Below are positions 25,292-34,382 of a DNA stretch of 43,478 bases, piece after piece. A program made the position numbers and the translations under genes. The notes beneath the pieces were generated by a model that saw only the letters and a program-made list of their open reading frames with translations, did no database searches and was not told the origin of the DNA. This DNA comes from Prevotella sp. (GTDB taxonomy: Bacteria; Bacteroidota; Bacteroidia; Bacteroidales; Dysgonomonadaceae), in contig JAISSD010000005.1 in the NCBI GenBank assembly GCA_031273295.1, positions 1 to 43,478 on the forward strand. Direction: 5' to 3'. Position 1 is the stretch's first letter; each line of letters starts with the position of its first letter.

Positions 25292-25987
25292 CTTTTTTAC
25301 CCATACATTCCAATTAATATATGTACAATACCGTTAATTATTTTTTTCGGAAAAACACATGAGATGTTTCGCTTTTCGAAACTTCCGGTATTTTTTTTCA
25401 CAAAACGATAAAATTAACATCATTCAATTTTTAATAATCCCAAAAGCAGGCTAATTAGCCTTCTTTACGTTAAAAAAGAAACAATCCAATATTAAAATAC
25501 TCACAAATCGTACTGCTTTTCTTGCACGGTTACACTACTTTTACCATTGTAAAAAGAACGGTATACGTCTGTATAAAATATGTTTGTTCGGTGTTATCTA
25601 AATGCCCGATTTAAATGTAAGGATGTAGTTTTGTGAATTTTATTAGCGCTAGTTTGGATTTTTTTAATAGTTAAGAAAGAACCGCAAGTTTTGTGTAGTT
25701 TGTGAAGTGTGAAGCCATGTGAGCTGTGAAGTTCGCATGGTTTTCTATATGATCCTGACGGCTATGCGGATGCCTCCCGTTTTGGAAAAATTCCGCGAAC
25801 GTATTGAAAATATATCGCGGAAATTGTCAATAACAACGGTTGCAAACTTGTATTATGCGGATTTCGGAGTACAAAAAACTAATTTTCACCTAATTTTTTT
25901 TAATAAAACAACCTCGTAGCTCCCAAAATCGACAAAAAAATTATCGCGACGACAGACAAGGGGGAACACCCCTTGCTATCCGCGTCA

Positions 25988-26020
25988 TTTGCGGTTAAAA
26001 ATTCCTTCAATCCGCAAATC
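25988..26020. repeat. TTTGCGG hairpin repeat, copy 1
   Basis: The text starts TTTGCGGTTAAAAATTCC and closes with CCGCAAATC; the arms TTTGCGG and CCGCAAA pair perfectly. A second copy with the same arms but a longer, different loop is at 42047-42088. Both lie 3' of FISUMP-domain genes. Confidence 0.6.
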
Positions 26021-26068
26021 ATGTAAATCATGCCAATCACTTAATCACAGTTTTTTTCGACTGCCTAG

Positions 26069-26080
26069 GCGCTACTATTC
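26069..26080 (-). other. Stop-spanning motif GAATWGTAGCGC, copy 2
   Basis: On the minus strand GAATAGTAGCGC covers the last Glu codon, two tandem TAG stops and three further bases. It is identical to the copy at 42276-42287 and differs by one base from 1107-1118. The palindrome GCCTAGGC (26063-26070) follows directly. Confidence 0.7.
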
Positions 26081-26257
26081 CTGGATGCAACGAACAGAGC
26101 AACCCTCCGCGCGATTGCCCGCAACCACAGTAGGCGTACCGCTACTGAAGCCCAACCTCATTGCGCCAGTACTCGAAACGGTAGACGACCAGTAGTAGCC
26201 GTACGTATCCATGCGGTTCCACGCACCGTCATAATAGCGGATGCCGGCGGCAGGCAA
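26075..26257 (-). other. Candidate DGR-type variable region 2
   Basis: This C-terminal segment of the large fimbrillin runs from LPAAG to the stop, with GYYWSSTVSSTG, LGFSSG, NRAEG and CSVRCIQE in the same order as at the two edge genes. Codon bias is milder than in copies 1 and 3. It may be a normal, fixed FISUMP domain rather than a diversified one. Confidence 0.3.
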
Positions 26258-28141
26258 ATAGAGAGTAGCGCCAACGCCGGCGATTGCCAAACGGCCACTG
26301 GAAAAGTTACCGGTACCCAAACCTGTTAACTCTGCTTCGGTAGGAACTCGCCAACCGACAGGACACGGACCCTGTGCATTGTCGCCCTGCCAACGGCCAC
26401 TAACTTCTCCTCCCAGTAACCAGTCATGAGGGTCTGCAGTGGTTTTGATAAACTTATTCTCGTAATCCTCGACAGGAGTAGTCCCGGGGGTAACAGGGCC
26501 GCCGTCGTAGATGTCGGTTGTGGTATCGTAGGTAAACGGAACATTGCGACCCCACTGGAAAATATAACCGCAACCGACAGGAGTAGTGCTGTGAGAGGTA
26601 GAAGTCGCGCCAACGTTAACCGGAGCCCAATACTTGCCATTGACAAGGACAGGCGTGTAAATCGTGTTTTCGTAAACCGGAACCGATTTGACGTTAAGTA
26701 CCTTGCTCTGCTGCGTATTCTCGTCTTTTATCGTAAGTTTGCCTTCGATCGGGTAAGTCGTCTTTGGCAAAATGATTTTATAGTACTGTCTGACCTTGCC
26801 GATTGAATAGGTAACGACAGGATCGCCGTCAGGAACGGGTACGATGACATTTGAAGCATAACCTGGTCCCAGAGTCATTTCATCAAGCGAAGCCGTCAAA
26901 GCGTCCGTGGCCTTGCCGTCGCTTTCGGTATAAAACCTCAACTCGTTGTCATTGTCTCCCTTATTGCCCGACAGATCGACCGTAGTGGATAACTGTACGC
27001 TTTCATCTTCCCCGCCAACAAGAAGCTCGAAACCTCCGTATACAGAGGATACCCCGGTAGTCATGGCTGTCACTTCGCCACCTTCTCCCCAGTCGGAAGC
27101 AAACAGATCGACGGACAAGGCAGTCCGGCTGATACGCTTAACCTTCAGCGTGTAACGCTTGTTGGTCTCAATCTCCTTTCCGGTTTCCAGATAGACGGTG
27201 AATATCTCCACCTTGTTGTCGCCCGTGTAAATACCCTCAACCTCGATGACGGTAGAATCAGGCACAAGGTAATGATCCTTGTCCGCCAAAACTCCAGGCC
27301 AAAGGTAGAATGCGCCCTCGACAGGGATTTCGTTGATACCAGATATCCCGGACACATCGATTGCTTTGTCGCCCTTGAAAGATACCCTGCCGGAAACGGG
27401 AGTGCGCGCCTGACCGTTGGTTTCGGCTGTAAGATAACCCGACGATTTGGTATTGAGTATATGGATTTTTGTTATCCTGAAAAATGTTTCGTCTTCATTA
27501 CCGCCACTGCCCGGGGCCAGATTGTCGTTGGCCGCATCGCTGTCTTCAGTCAGGTTGTCGACGTCGAAACGCGCCACGCGGTGGCGCAAATTGATCGTCT
27601 GGACAGGTTCGGTCTGTGTGGACAGATTGTCGATCGCCACATAACCGACCATCAGCATATTGCTTCCGGATACCGGAGTTGTTCCGGTGTCGGTGGCAAC
27701 GGCAGAGGTGAAGTCGTTAAGAGTTGTACTGCCAACAACAAAATTGTCGGTAATGTTCCTGTTGACATTGGCTACGGCATAGAAAATATAATCGCCGTTG
27801 CCTGCGGCGGCAAATTTGTCTACATCGAATTTTACAGAGTGGGCACCGGCTTCTTCGGGTGACGCCGTTTTCCTTGCCACAAGGGTTCCTTCTTCCGAAT
27901 TTTCAAACATGTAAACGGTGACGTCGTTAATCTCGACCTCGCCGGCTGTTGCATCCACGGCTTCTTCGGCGGTGGTTCCGCTCGCAATGGCATAAGTAAC
28001 ACTCCGACGGGGAACAGGAAAACTGAAGATCAGGGTTCCTGCCTGTCCGATTGTCTCCGGCCTGGAAACAACCTCCTCGCTGCTGCATCCGGAAAACAAC
28101 CCGGCGACAACAAGGATAACTGATAAAATCTTCTTTTTCAT
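26075..28141 (-). CDS. Large fimbrillin-like lipoprotein with FISUMP C-terminal domain
   Basis: The track start at 28195 puts 18 residues before a perfect lipoprotein signal; the ATG at 28141 (MKKKILSVILVVAGLFSGCSSEE, lipidated Cys 19) is better, giving 688 residues. The SSEE after the Cys resembles Bacteroidetes surface-export signals. Residues about 30-350 look like fimbrillin/Mfa-type beta domains (SVTYAIASGTT, VYMFENSEEG, INLRHRVARFDVDNL, FYLWPGVLADKDHYLV). A middle beta domain follows, then the FISUMP end (GYIFQWGRNVPF, GPCPVGWRVPTEAEL, CSVRCIQE). The gene directly follows a FimB/Mfa2 gene, so it may be the shaft or tip subunit of a pilus. No own promoter was seen, so it is probably cotranscribed. 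Confidence 0.8.
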   Translation of the reverse strand: MKKKILSVILVVAGLFSGCSSEEVVSRPETIGQAGTLIFSFPVPRRSVTYAIASGTTAEEAVDATAGEVEINDVTVYMFENSEEGTLVARKTASPEEAGAHSVKFDVDKFAAAGNGDYIFYAVANVNRNITDNFVVGSTTLNDFTSAVATDTGTTPVSGSNMLMVGYVAIDNLSTQTEPVQTINLRHRVARFDVDNLTEDSDAANDNLAPGSGGNEDETFFRITKIHILNTKSSGYLTAETNGQARTPVSGRVSFKGDKAIDVSGISGINEIPVEGAFYLWPGVLADKDHYLVPDSTVIEVEGIYTGDNKVEIFTVYLETGKEIETNKRYTLKVKRISRTALSVDLFASDWGEGGEVTAMTTGVSSVYGGFELLVGGEDESVQLSTTVDLSGNKGDNDNELRFYTESDGKATDALTASLDEMTLGPGYASNVIVPVPDGDPVVTYSIGKVRQYYKIILPKTTYPIEGKLTIKDENTQQSKVLNVKSVPVYENTIYTPVLVNGKYWAPVNVGATSTSHSTTPVGCGYIFQWGRNVPFTYDTTTDIYDGGPVTPGTTPVEDYENKFIKTTADPHDWLLGGEVSGRWQGDNAQGPCPVGWRVPTEAELTGLGTGNFSSGRLAIAGVGATLYLPAAGIRYYDGAWNRMDTYGYYWSSTVSSTGAMRLGFSSGTPTVVAGNRAEGCSVRCIQE

Positions 28142-28349
28142 AATCTCTGGTTTTTTGTTTGTAAAATAATTTTTAATTGGTACTGGTAAATTCATTTATG
28201 CAACATCGTTGCACTGACCGGGAAACGTTTTTAACTCTCCATTTATCTTTTATCTTTTCTTCTTTTTTTATTTTTAATTTTCGATTGATTCCGTATTTTT
28301 TAATTCTTCATTCTTCACTAATCGCTAATAATAAATCATAAACCACTAA
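28142..28349. other. AT-rich spacer between the two pilus genes
   Basis: No gene is seen. It contains ATTCTTCATTCTTCACTAAT-like text that recurs in looser form upstream of the FimB/Mfa2 gene (about 29452-29500). No terminator hairpin was found, so read-through is likely. Confidence 0.4.
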
Positions 28350-29369
28350 TCACAGTTGCCCGCCCTCTTCCCAACCCGAAGAATCGAGCATCAAACCGAC
28401 AGTAATCTTTCCGCTATTTACCATCAGCAGTATGTTGTACTCCTGCTTGAGGCTATGCCCGGGGTCTGTCTGCATCGCGCTGAAAAAAACATTCAAATCA
28501 AGAAGTTTGTTCGCCAGCAAACTTCCGTCAATATATATTCCAAGCAGGGGATGGCTGCCGCTACAGTAACGGTATGATATAACCTGTCCCCTGAGCAATC
28601 CGGCAACATCCATGCGCATGGAAGCACCGTGCGTGACCGGACGGTCGACGGCATGAACATCGGGAATGTAATGCAACACCCTGCTGTCGCAAACCAGGTA
28701 ATCCTCAATGGCAGGGACATAAGTCTGCACAGGCCCGTTACGGTCGGTATAAACCGGAATGGAACCGCAGGACGAAGGAACCTGCCCGACTGTCATGCCG
28801 AAAGTACTTGACCTTGCAGGCATTTCATCCCCGTTCTCCCAGATGACAGCGACATGAAGTTCGCAATACGCGCGGGTCATGTCAACCGGTATGTGGCTGA
28901 TACCCTGACCAGTCACAGAGAAAGTTCTGTAACCGTAATACATGCGCTCGCTGTCATTCCGGAGATCCGAACCGGGTTCATAAGGCGTGTCGAACAGAAG
29001 CTCCAAGTCCCGCAAAGTGGTAACTCCCGGAACAGGAGTCTGTTCCGTGAAGCTCCGGCCGTCCCTGTTGCCCCAGGCGACGGCAATGTACCGTCCCGGA
29101 GGCAAGTCCAACTCGCTGACAAAAGGCCCGAACCAGGAAGTACCGGGAAGCCTATTCACCGAGACAAGAACGCTGTCGGAATCAAAGATATATTCGTCTA
29201 TTGTCTGCACATACTGCGCCAGTACGTTTTTCAAGGAAGCATTCTCCCTGTTGTAACGGTACTCCAACCGCACTCCAGAACACACCTCTCCCCCGTCAAC
29301 CCCGCAAGAGATCAAAACAAACACGGTAGTGGCGATCCGCAAAACCCGGACAAAAGACAAACTATTCAC
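28350..29369 (-). CDS. FimB/Mfa2-family fimbrial anchor protein
   Basis: This 339-residue lipoprotein has the signal VLRIATTVFVLISCG (Cys about 22). The body matches the FimB/Mfa2 group: VRLEYRYNRENAS early, LDLPPGRYIAVAWGN, VPVDMTRAYCELHVAVIWEN (read IPVDMTRAYCEL here) and the second domain to the C terminus (YNILLMVNSGKITVGLML). In Porphyromonas and Bacteroides these proteins anchor pili to the outer membrane and limit their length. It is the first gene of the leftward pair; the fimbrillin starts about 208 bases on. Upstream lies the AT-rich TTAATSATTAA-like leader but no clear TAnnTTTG box. Confidence 0.85.
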   Translation of the reverse strand: MNSLSFVRVLRIATTVFVLISCGVDGGEVCSGVRLEYRYNRENASLKNVLAQYVQTIDEYIFDSDSVLVSVNRLPGTSWFGPFVSELDLPPGRYIAVAWGNRDGRSFTEQTPVPGVTTLRDLELLFDTPYEPGSDLRNDSERMYYGYRTFSVTGQGISHIPVDMTRAYCELHVAVIWENGDEMPARSSTFGMTVGQVPSSCGSIPVYTDRNGPVQTYVPAIEDYLVCDSRVLHYIPDVHAVDRPVTHGASMRMDVAGLLRGQVISYRYCSGSHPLLGIYIDGSLLANKLLDLNVFFSAMQTDPGHSLKQEYNILLMVNSGKITVGLMLDSSGWEEGGQL

Positions 29370-29732
29370 TGTAAACCATTTCTAATATTTAATTAAAATC
29401 CATTTAACGCAAAGGACGAAAAACGGTAAAAAACTTCGTTCCCACCTGATTTTTCTTCATTCATCATTCCTCACTAATCATTAACCATTAATCATTAATT
29501 CGTTCTTCAAAAAAAAAACGCCGCAAAACAGACGATATATCCCTGATAATGATTATCTTCGTAACATTATTTATGCCCAAACACCATTATTCTACTATAC
29601 ACCACAAATAGACAGATTTTTTCCGAAATATTAACTACTGATTTCCGCCATTTCGTATCATATTTCCGCCAAGAAAGCCGGCTTTCCGGATATCTCCGGG
29701 ATTTTTTCCGAATCGCGATGCAAAGAATGTTG

Positions 29733-29767
29733 CGTTCCACCGGGCGATACATCCCGTACGGAGCTAC
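29733..29767 (-). repeat. GGGATGTATCGCCCGG repeat, unit A
   Basis: Minus-strand text ...CCGTACGGGATGTATCGCCCGGTGGAACG. Units B, C and D lie 430-590 bases to the right. Confidence 0.65.
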
Positions 29768-30032
29768 CAGGCCAAGGATGAAAGCCTTCCATATCACAGC
29801 CCGGCATAACAAGCCGGGTAAAATGAATATGCCCGGCAATTACGTCCTGAAAAGACAGTATGATCTATAAATATCGTCAAAATCAATACAGTATTTTCTT
29901 GAAAAGAGGCGTGAGGCGTGTCTTTTTTCTACAGACATGCAAGTCCTGCGGACTGCCTGTGACGATATTTTTTGAACGAAGTTTTGAAAGTCTTTTTACG
30001 CCCCGCCGCAAGGGTTTCTTAAAAATAAAACG

Positions 30033-30040
30033 TATTTTTG
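30033..30040 (+). promoter_or_regulatory. Promoter -7 element before orphan signal peptide
   Basis: TATTTTTG fits TAnnTTTG, 29 bases before the ATG at 30070. It resembles the other promoters of the window, which supports real transcription of the short ORF. Confidence 0.45.
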
Positions 30041-30069
30041 CAGCTTGATTGGAATATTTTGTGACGAGA

Positions 30070-30132
30070 ATGAAAAAAACGCAAATCATGTATCTGTTGC
30101 TTTTGTCAGGACAGGCTTTTGCTTTGGGATGA
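30070..30132 (+). pseudogene. Orphan signal-peptide remnant (20 codons)
   Basis: ATG AAA AAA ... codes for MKKTQIMYLLLLSGQAFALG and then a TGA. This is a complete export signal (KK, hydrophobic core, AFA cleavage site) with nothing behind it, 29 bases after a -7 promoter element. It looks like the 5' end of a lost exported-protein gene, cut where the repeats begin; a functional 20-residue peptide is the alternative. It is too short for the ORF track. Confidence 0.5.
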
Positions 30133-30202
30133 AAACATTCAGGCATAAGAAATAAACAATTTATAACAGGATATATCAAAACGGTTGAATTTTGCAGTAT
30201 CT

Positions 30203-30235
30203 GCATCCCTATGGGATGTGTAGCCCGGTAGAACG
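30203..30235 (+). repeat. GGGATGTATCG-type repeat, unit B
   Basis: Plus-strand GCATCCCTATGGGATGTGTA then GCCCGGTAGAACG. Inverted relative to units A, C and D. Confidence 0.65.
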
Positions 30236-30263
30236 GAATAAACGCCTTTGCTCCCTGCATCTT

Positions 30264-30287
30264 GTAGAGATACATCCCAAGGTTGTC
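30264..30287 (-). repeat. GGGATGTATCG-type repeat, unit D (partial)
   Basis: Minus-strand GACAACCTTGGGATGTATCT; it shares the core with the others but lacks the CCCGG part. Confidence 0.5.
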
Positions 30288-30293
30288 TTGTTT

Positions 30294-30326
30294 TTCTCCC
30301 GGTCGATACATTCCCGACGGAATGCC
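30294..30326 (-). repeat. GGGATGTATCG-type repeat, unit C
   Basis: Minus-strand CCGTCGGGAATGTATCGACC then GGGAGAA; one inserted A relative to unit A. Confidence 0.6.
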
Positions 30327-30435
30327 GTTTTGAAACAAGCATGCAAAAGCTGCGCCAAAAAGCATGAAACAGCGTTCGGCGGAACCAATATGTTGCAAGT
30401 TCCTTGACGACCGTAAAAAAACAAATTATGTACAC

Positions 30436-31524
30436 ATGAAAATAGCTGCATTGGTATCGGGAGGAGTAGACAGTTCGGTTGTTGTGCATCAACTGAAAGA
30501 ACAGGGTTATGACCCTGTGATATTTTACATTCGCATAGGTATGGAAAACGGGCAGGGATATACCGATTGTCCGGTCGAAGAAGATATTGAAATAACAACC
30601 TGTATAGCAAAAAAATATGCTTGCAAGATGGAAGTCGTATCACTGCACGAAGAGTATTGGGAGAATGTCGCGAGCTATACAATAGACGCTGTAAAGCGCG
30701 GACTGACGCCCAATCCCGACATGATGTGCAACAAGATGATCAAATTCGGCTGTTTCGAACAAAAATGGGGGCATGAGTTTGACAGGATTGCCACAGGGCA
30801 TTATGCCACAACAAGCAGGCTGAATAACAAAACATGGCTCTCGACGGCAAGAGATCAGGTGAAAGACCAGACCTATTTTCTCGGACAAATAAATTATCTG
30901 CAAGTATCGAAACTCATGTTTCCGATAGGCAACCTGTTGAAAAGCGAAGTCCGGGCCATTGCCGCCCGGCAAGGATTGCCGTCTGCCCGGCGTAAGGATA
31001 GCCAGGGTATATGCTTCCTTGGTAAAATCAATTACAATGATTTCATCCGCCGCTATCTGGGTGAACGCAAAGGCAAGATTGTGGAACTGGAAACCGGTAA
31101 TGTGCTTGGCAAGCATGACGGTTACTGGTTCCATACCATCGGGCAGCGTAAAGGATTGGGGCTTGGCGGCGGACCCTGGTTTGTGATAAAGAAGGACACA
31201 AAACAAAATACAGTCTATGTTTCCAATGGCTATGATCCCGATACGCAGTATGGAAAGGTGATCGATCTGGCGGGATTTTCGTTTATCACAGAAGATATCT
31301 GGGGTGATTTTGAAGGACGGAAAGATATTACTTTCAAGATACGCCATACACCCGAATTTACGCATGGCCATATCGAAAAAACAGGCGACCTTTACCGCAT
31401 CCATTCCGATGAAAAGATACAGGGCATTGCCGCCGGACAATTCGGGGTGGTGTATGACGCCGATTCCAAACTCTGTATCGGCAGCGGCATGATAGCAAAT
31501 GAAATGAATACCCGTAATTTTTAA
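30436..31524 (+). CDS. mnmA: tRNA-specific 2-thiouridylase MnmA
   Basis: This cytoplasmic enzyme thiolates U34 of Lys, Glu and Gln tRNAs. The track start (30364) adds 24 residues without family match; the ATG at 30436 gives [17 protein letters not shown], the normal opening (362 residues). It contains the PP-loop SGGVDSS (8-14), [13 protein letters not shown] with the first catalytic Cys, [19 protein letters not shown] with the second Cys, and the beta-barrel end starting near [17 protein letters not shown]. The TRIC-channel gene follows after 13 bases, so cotranscription is likely. Confidence 0.95.
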   Translation: MKIAALVSGGVDSSVVVHQLKEQGYDPVIFYIRIGMENGQGYTDCPVEEDIEITTCIAKKYACKMEVVSLHEEYWENVASYTIDAVKRGLTPNPDMMCNKMIKFGCFEQKWGHEFDRIATGHYATTSRLNNKTWLSTARDQVKDQTYFLGQINYLQVSKLMFPIGNLLKSEVRAIAARQGLPSARRKDSQGICFLGKINYNDFIRRYLGERKGKIVELETGNVLGKHDGYWFHTIGQRKGLGLGGGPWFVIKKDTKQNTVYVSNGYDPDTQYGKVIDLAGFSFITEDIWGDFEGRKDITFKIRHTPEFTHGHIEKTGDLYRIHSDEKIQGIAAGQFGVVYDADSKLCIGSGMIANEMNTRNF

Positions 31525-31537
31525 TTGTCTACCCCTG

Positions 31538-32173
31538 ATGTTTCTTTTCGATGACCTTGTCAGTATCCAGCTTGTCGATATAATCGAATTTCTGGGAACA
31601 ATCGCATTTGCTATCAGTGGAATACGTCTGGCTTCAGCCAAACGGTTCGATTGGTTCGGCGCCATTGTGATTGGTTTTGTTACCGCTACCGGCGGCGGTA
31701 CCTTGCGTGACCTGTTGCTGGATGTGCCTGTGTTCTGGATGCAGGCAAGCCGCTACATCTGGTGCACGCTGTTTGCTTTTCTCATAGTGTTGTGTTTCCG
31801 CAAATATCTGGTGCATCTCAACAATACTATTTTCTGGTTCGACTGCATCGGCCTCGGGCTGTTTGTTGTAGTAGGCTATGAAAAGGCTTTGACACCCGGC
31901 TATCCTGTTTGGGTATGCGTGTCCATGGCTACCATAACAGGCATAGTCGGAGGAATTATACGGGATATTCTCATAAATGAAGTTCCCATAATATTTACAC
32001 AGGAGCTTTATGCCGTGGCCTGTATTTCGGGCGGCGTTTTATTCTGCATCCTCCATTATTTGAATGTCGATCTGGCTGTGACAGAAATATCCACAGCTGT
32101 ATTTGTCGTGGCGATAAGGATACTGGCTACAAAATATCATCTGAAACTGCCGATACTCAAAGGAGAGAATTAA
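31538..32173 (+). CDS. Trimeric intracellular cation (TRIC) channel-like protein
   Basis: This 211-residue membrane protein is of the UPF0126/YicG family. It is a tandem repeat of two three-helix units, each with a glycine-rich motif: FVTATGGGTLRDLLL in the first and TGIVGGIIRDILINE in the second. A seventh helix ends the protein. Prokaryotic members form homotrimeric cation channels. It lies 13 bases after mnmA. Physiological ion and role in Bacteroidetes are not known to me. Confidence 0.9.
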   Translation: MFLFDDLVSIQLVDIIEFLGTIAFAISGIRLASAKRFDWFGAIVIGFVTATGGGTLRDLLLDVPVFWMQASRYIWCTLFAFLIVLCFRKYLVHLNNTIFWFDCIGLGLFVVVGYEKALTPGYPVWVCVSMATITGIVGGIIRDILINEVPIIFTQELYAVACISGGVLFCILHYLNVDLAVTEISTAVFVVAIRILATKYHLKLPILKGEN

Positions 32174-32351
32174 ACAATTTAAACGCAACGATCCATACAC
32201 AAGCAATATTCCGGGAATCTGTCTGAATTTTGCCCGTTCAAATTTTCAGAAACGAATGAAGAAGCGGAAACCGGCAAAATCCGGATACAGGCGTTATTTC
32301 CATAAGAAAATATTCGTGGAATATTTAGACGGTTTCCAAACATAAATGAGT

Positions 32352-32359
32352 TATATTTG
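32352..32359 (+). promoter_or_regulatory. Promoter -7 element for PorE-like/PorD operon
   Basis: TATATTTG fits TAnnTTTG, 25 bases before the ATG at 32385. Its position rules out the track start at 32346, which would lie upstream of the transcript. Confidence 0.55.
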
Positions 32360-32384
32360 CGTATCGATTGCATTTTTAAGTAAC

Positions 32385-34382
32385 ATGGGCGACATCTTGA
32401 AAAGATATATTTATTATACGCTAAGTTCAATGATCCTACTGCCATCTTTCCTGTCGTGCAAACCGGTAAAACTGGCCGACGCCGATAAAAAATTTATGCA
32501 GGGAGAGTACTTTGCGGCGGCGGACATGTATCGCAAGATATATCGTAAAACTCCTGCCCGGAAACGGGAACTGCGGGGTGAAACCGCTCTCCGCATGGCA
32601 GAATGTTACCGCCTGATAAATTATCCAATGAGGGCGAATCCGGCATATGCCAATGCCATACGATACAAGGTGAACGACAGCGTCGTTACGCTCCGGTATG
32701 CCCGTTCTCTCCACAAATCCGGAGACTACAAACAGGCGGCAAAGTATTATCGGGAATTTCTGCAATTATATCCCGACAATAAACTCGCGTTGAACGGATT
32801 GAAGGGTACGGGACTTGCTCCGGTATGGAAAACGAACCCCGCATTATATACTGTCAAACGCATGGATCCATTCAACTCAAACAGAGGCGAATTTAGCCCT
32901 GCGCTTTTACCTCCCGACTACAACCGGCTTTATTTCTCATCCAACAGGAAAGAAGCCCTGGGCGATACCGTCAGCGGTATAACGGGGGCTAAACTAAATG
33001 ATATTTTCATGTCCCGCAAGGACGAAAACGGCAACTGGATGAAGGTCGAACATGTGGAATCGGCCATCAACACCGAATCGGACGAAGGTACGCCCTCATT
33101 TACAAATTCGGGGACGACGATGTACTATACACATACTCCCCTACCCGATTCTGCGGGTATTTTCTTTCCGCATATCTATGTGTCGCAACGCTCGGACGGC
33201 TCGTGGAGTAAAGGTTCGAAGCTGGAAATAAACAGGAGGGATACCCTGAGCGTATATGCGCATCCTGCGATAAACTCTACCGGAGATGTTCTTTATTTCG
33301 TGTCCGACATGGCAGGCGGATATGGCGGAAAGGATATATGGAAGGCGACCCTGATTGGCGACATGGTGGAATCCGTAGAAAATATGGGGCCGGATATAAA
33401 CACGGCAGGAGATGAAATGTTTCCCTGTCTGCGAAACGATTCCACCCTCTATTTCTCGTCCGACGGACATGTGGGCATGGGAGGACTGGATATTTACAGG
33501 GCTTCCTGTGACCCGGCGGCGAAACGATGGTCTTTAGAAAATCTGCAATGGCCAATCAATTCACAGGCAGATGATTTCGGTATCACTTTCGAAGGAGAAA
33601 AAGAGAAAGGTTTTTTCAGTTCCAACCGGGGTGACGGGAAAGGTTTCGACCATATATACTCTTTCGAATATCCCGTAATCAAAACGCTTGTGGAAGGTTA
33701 TATAGTGGATACGGACGACGAATTCGTTACCAGCTCCACGATCCGTGTCATAGGACGGGACGGAACGAACAAGAAGTTCCCGGGAAAGAACGACGGTACT
33801 TATAGCCTCGAGGTGGAACGCGGAGTGGATTATGTGTTTCTGGCCAGCGCCCGGAATTGTCTGAATACACGCATGACTTTGAAAACAGCGAAAATGGAAA
33901 AGGATTCCACTTATCTTGTCGATTTTATACTGACCCCGATAAACAAGCCCGTGGTACTTGAAAATATATTCTACGCCTTCGATAAAGCGGATTTGCTCCC
34001 CGAATCGAAAGAAGCGCTGGACGGACTGACAAGCCTGCTGAATCTGAATCCGAATGTAACGATAGAATTATCGGCGCATACCGATCGTAAAGGTTCGGAT
34101 GAATATAATAACCGGCTGTCGCAGCGCCGTGCCGAAACTGTAACCGGATACCTGATAGCGGGAGGTATCGCCAAAGACCGCCTGACAGCAGTGGGTAAAG
34201 GTAAAGACGAACCGAAAACAGTGAGCGGGGCCATTGCGAAAAAATATGGTTTCCTGAAAGAAGGGGAAGTCCTGACAGAACAATTTATAGAACAATTACC
34301 TCCCGAACAGCAGGATATCGCAGATCAGGTAAACCGGCGTACAGAGTTTAAAGTATCAAGTATAACTTATAATCTGGAGTAA
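32385..34382 (+). CDS. PorE-like OmpA-family lipoprotein (TPR, PD40 propeller, OmpA)
   Basis: From the ATG at 32385 the 665-residue protein has a lipoprotein signal ending LPSFLSC (Cys 25). In order follow TPR-like helices (residues about 35-140), a PD40 beta-propeller (about 165-430, repeats such as LYFSSNRK, TMYYTHT, LYFSSDGHVGMGGLDIYRA), a carboxypeptidase-regulatory-like beta domain (about 435-525) and an OmpA domain with SAHTDRKGSDEYNNRLSQRR that binds peptidoglycan. This order and length match PorE (PG1058) of the type IX secretion system. A PorE paralog with another job is possible. The PorD-like gene follows with no gap. Confidence 0.8.
   Translation: MGDILKRYIYYTLSSMILLPSFLSCKPVKLADADKKFMQGEYFAAADMYRKIYRKTPARKRELRGETALRMAECYRLINYPMRANPAYANAIRYKVNDSVVTLRYARSLHKSGDYKQAAKYYREFLQLYPDNKLALNGLKGTGLAPVWKTNPALYTVKRMDPFNSNRGEFSPALLPPDYNRLYFSSNRKEALGDTVSGITGAKLNDIFMSRKDENGNWMKVEHVESAINTESDEGTPSFTNSGTTMYYTHTPLPDSAGIFFPHIYVSQRSDGSWSKGSKLEINRRDTLSVYAHPAINSTGDVLYFVSDMAGGYGGKDIWKATLIGDMVESVENMGPDINTAGDEMFPCLRNDSTLYFSSDGHVGMGGLDIYRASCDPAAKRWSLENLQWPINSQADDFGITFEGEKEKGFFSSNRGDGKGFDHIYSFEYPVIKTLVEGYIVDTDDEFVTSSTIRVIGRDGTNKKFPGKNDGTYSLEVERGVDYVFLASARNCLNTRMTLKTAKMEKDSTYLVDFILTPINKPVVLENIFYAFDKADLLPESKEALDGLTSLLNLNPNVTIELSAHTDRKGSDEYNNRLSQRRAETVTGYLIAGGIAKDRLTAVGKGKDEPKTVSGAIAKKYGFLKEGEVLTEQFIEQLPPEQQDIADQVNRRTEFKVSSITYNLE

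Larger units (their letters stand above)
25214..26068. other. Long AT-rich intergenic region
   Basis: About 850 bases lie between rnpA and the fimbrillin gene end. It holds a 14-base palindrome (25278-25291), a plus-strand TATGTTTG (25579-25586) with no gene after it, repeated GTGAAG words around 25700-25735, a 7-base stem CAAGGGG/CCCCTTG (25957-25975) and a TTTGCGG/CCGCAAA hairpin shared with 42047-42088. ORFs 25719-25919 and 25989-26195 show no family resemblance; I do not call them genes. Confidence 0.5.
29370..30435. other. Gene-poor region with dispersed repeats
   Basis: About 1 kb holds four copies of a GGGATGTATCG-type repeat, a lone promoter with a 20-residue signal peptide (30033-30132), and AT-rich text. 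The longer ORFs in the track (29567-29839, 29883-30398, 30139-30492, 30192-30407) are assembled from these repeats in several frames and are not genes. Confidence 0.6.

Noticed and set aside
25719-25919. 66-codon ORF between rnpA and the fimbrillin gene
   Set aside because: No family resemblance, no promoter or ribosome site, AT-rich gap with repeated GTGAAG words; treated as chance.
25989-26195. 68-codon plus-strand ORF
   Set aside because: It lies in the hairpin repeat and antisense to the end of the fimbrillin gene; a shadow.
29883-30398. 171-codon minus-strand ORF and its neighbours at 29567-29839 and 30192-30407
   Set aside because: Built from GGGATGTATCG-type repeats read in different frames, with no start signals; the recurring PxGM(Y/C)xP text comes from the repeats.
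30640-31665. 341-codon minus-strand ORF
   Set aside because: Antisense to mnmA, which has full family motifs.
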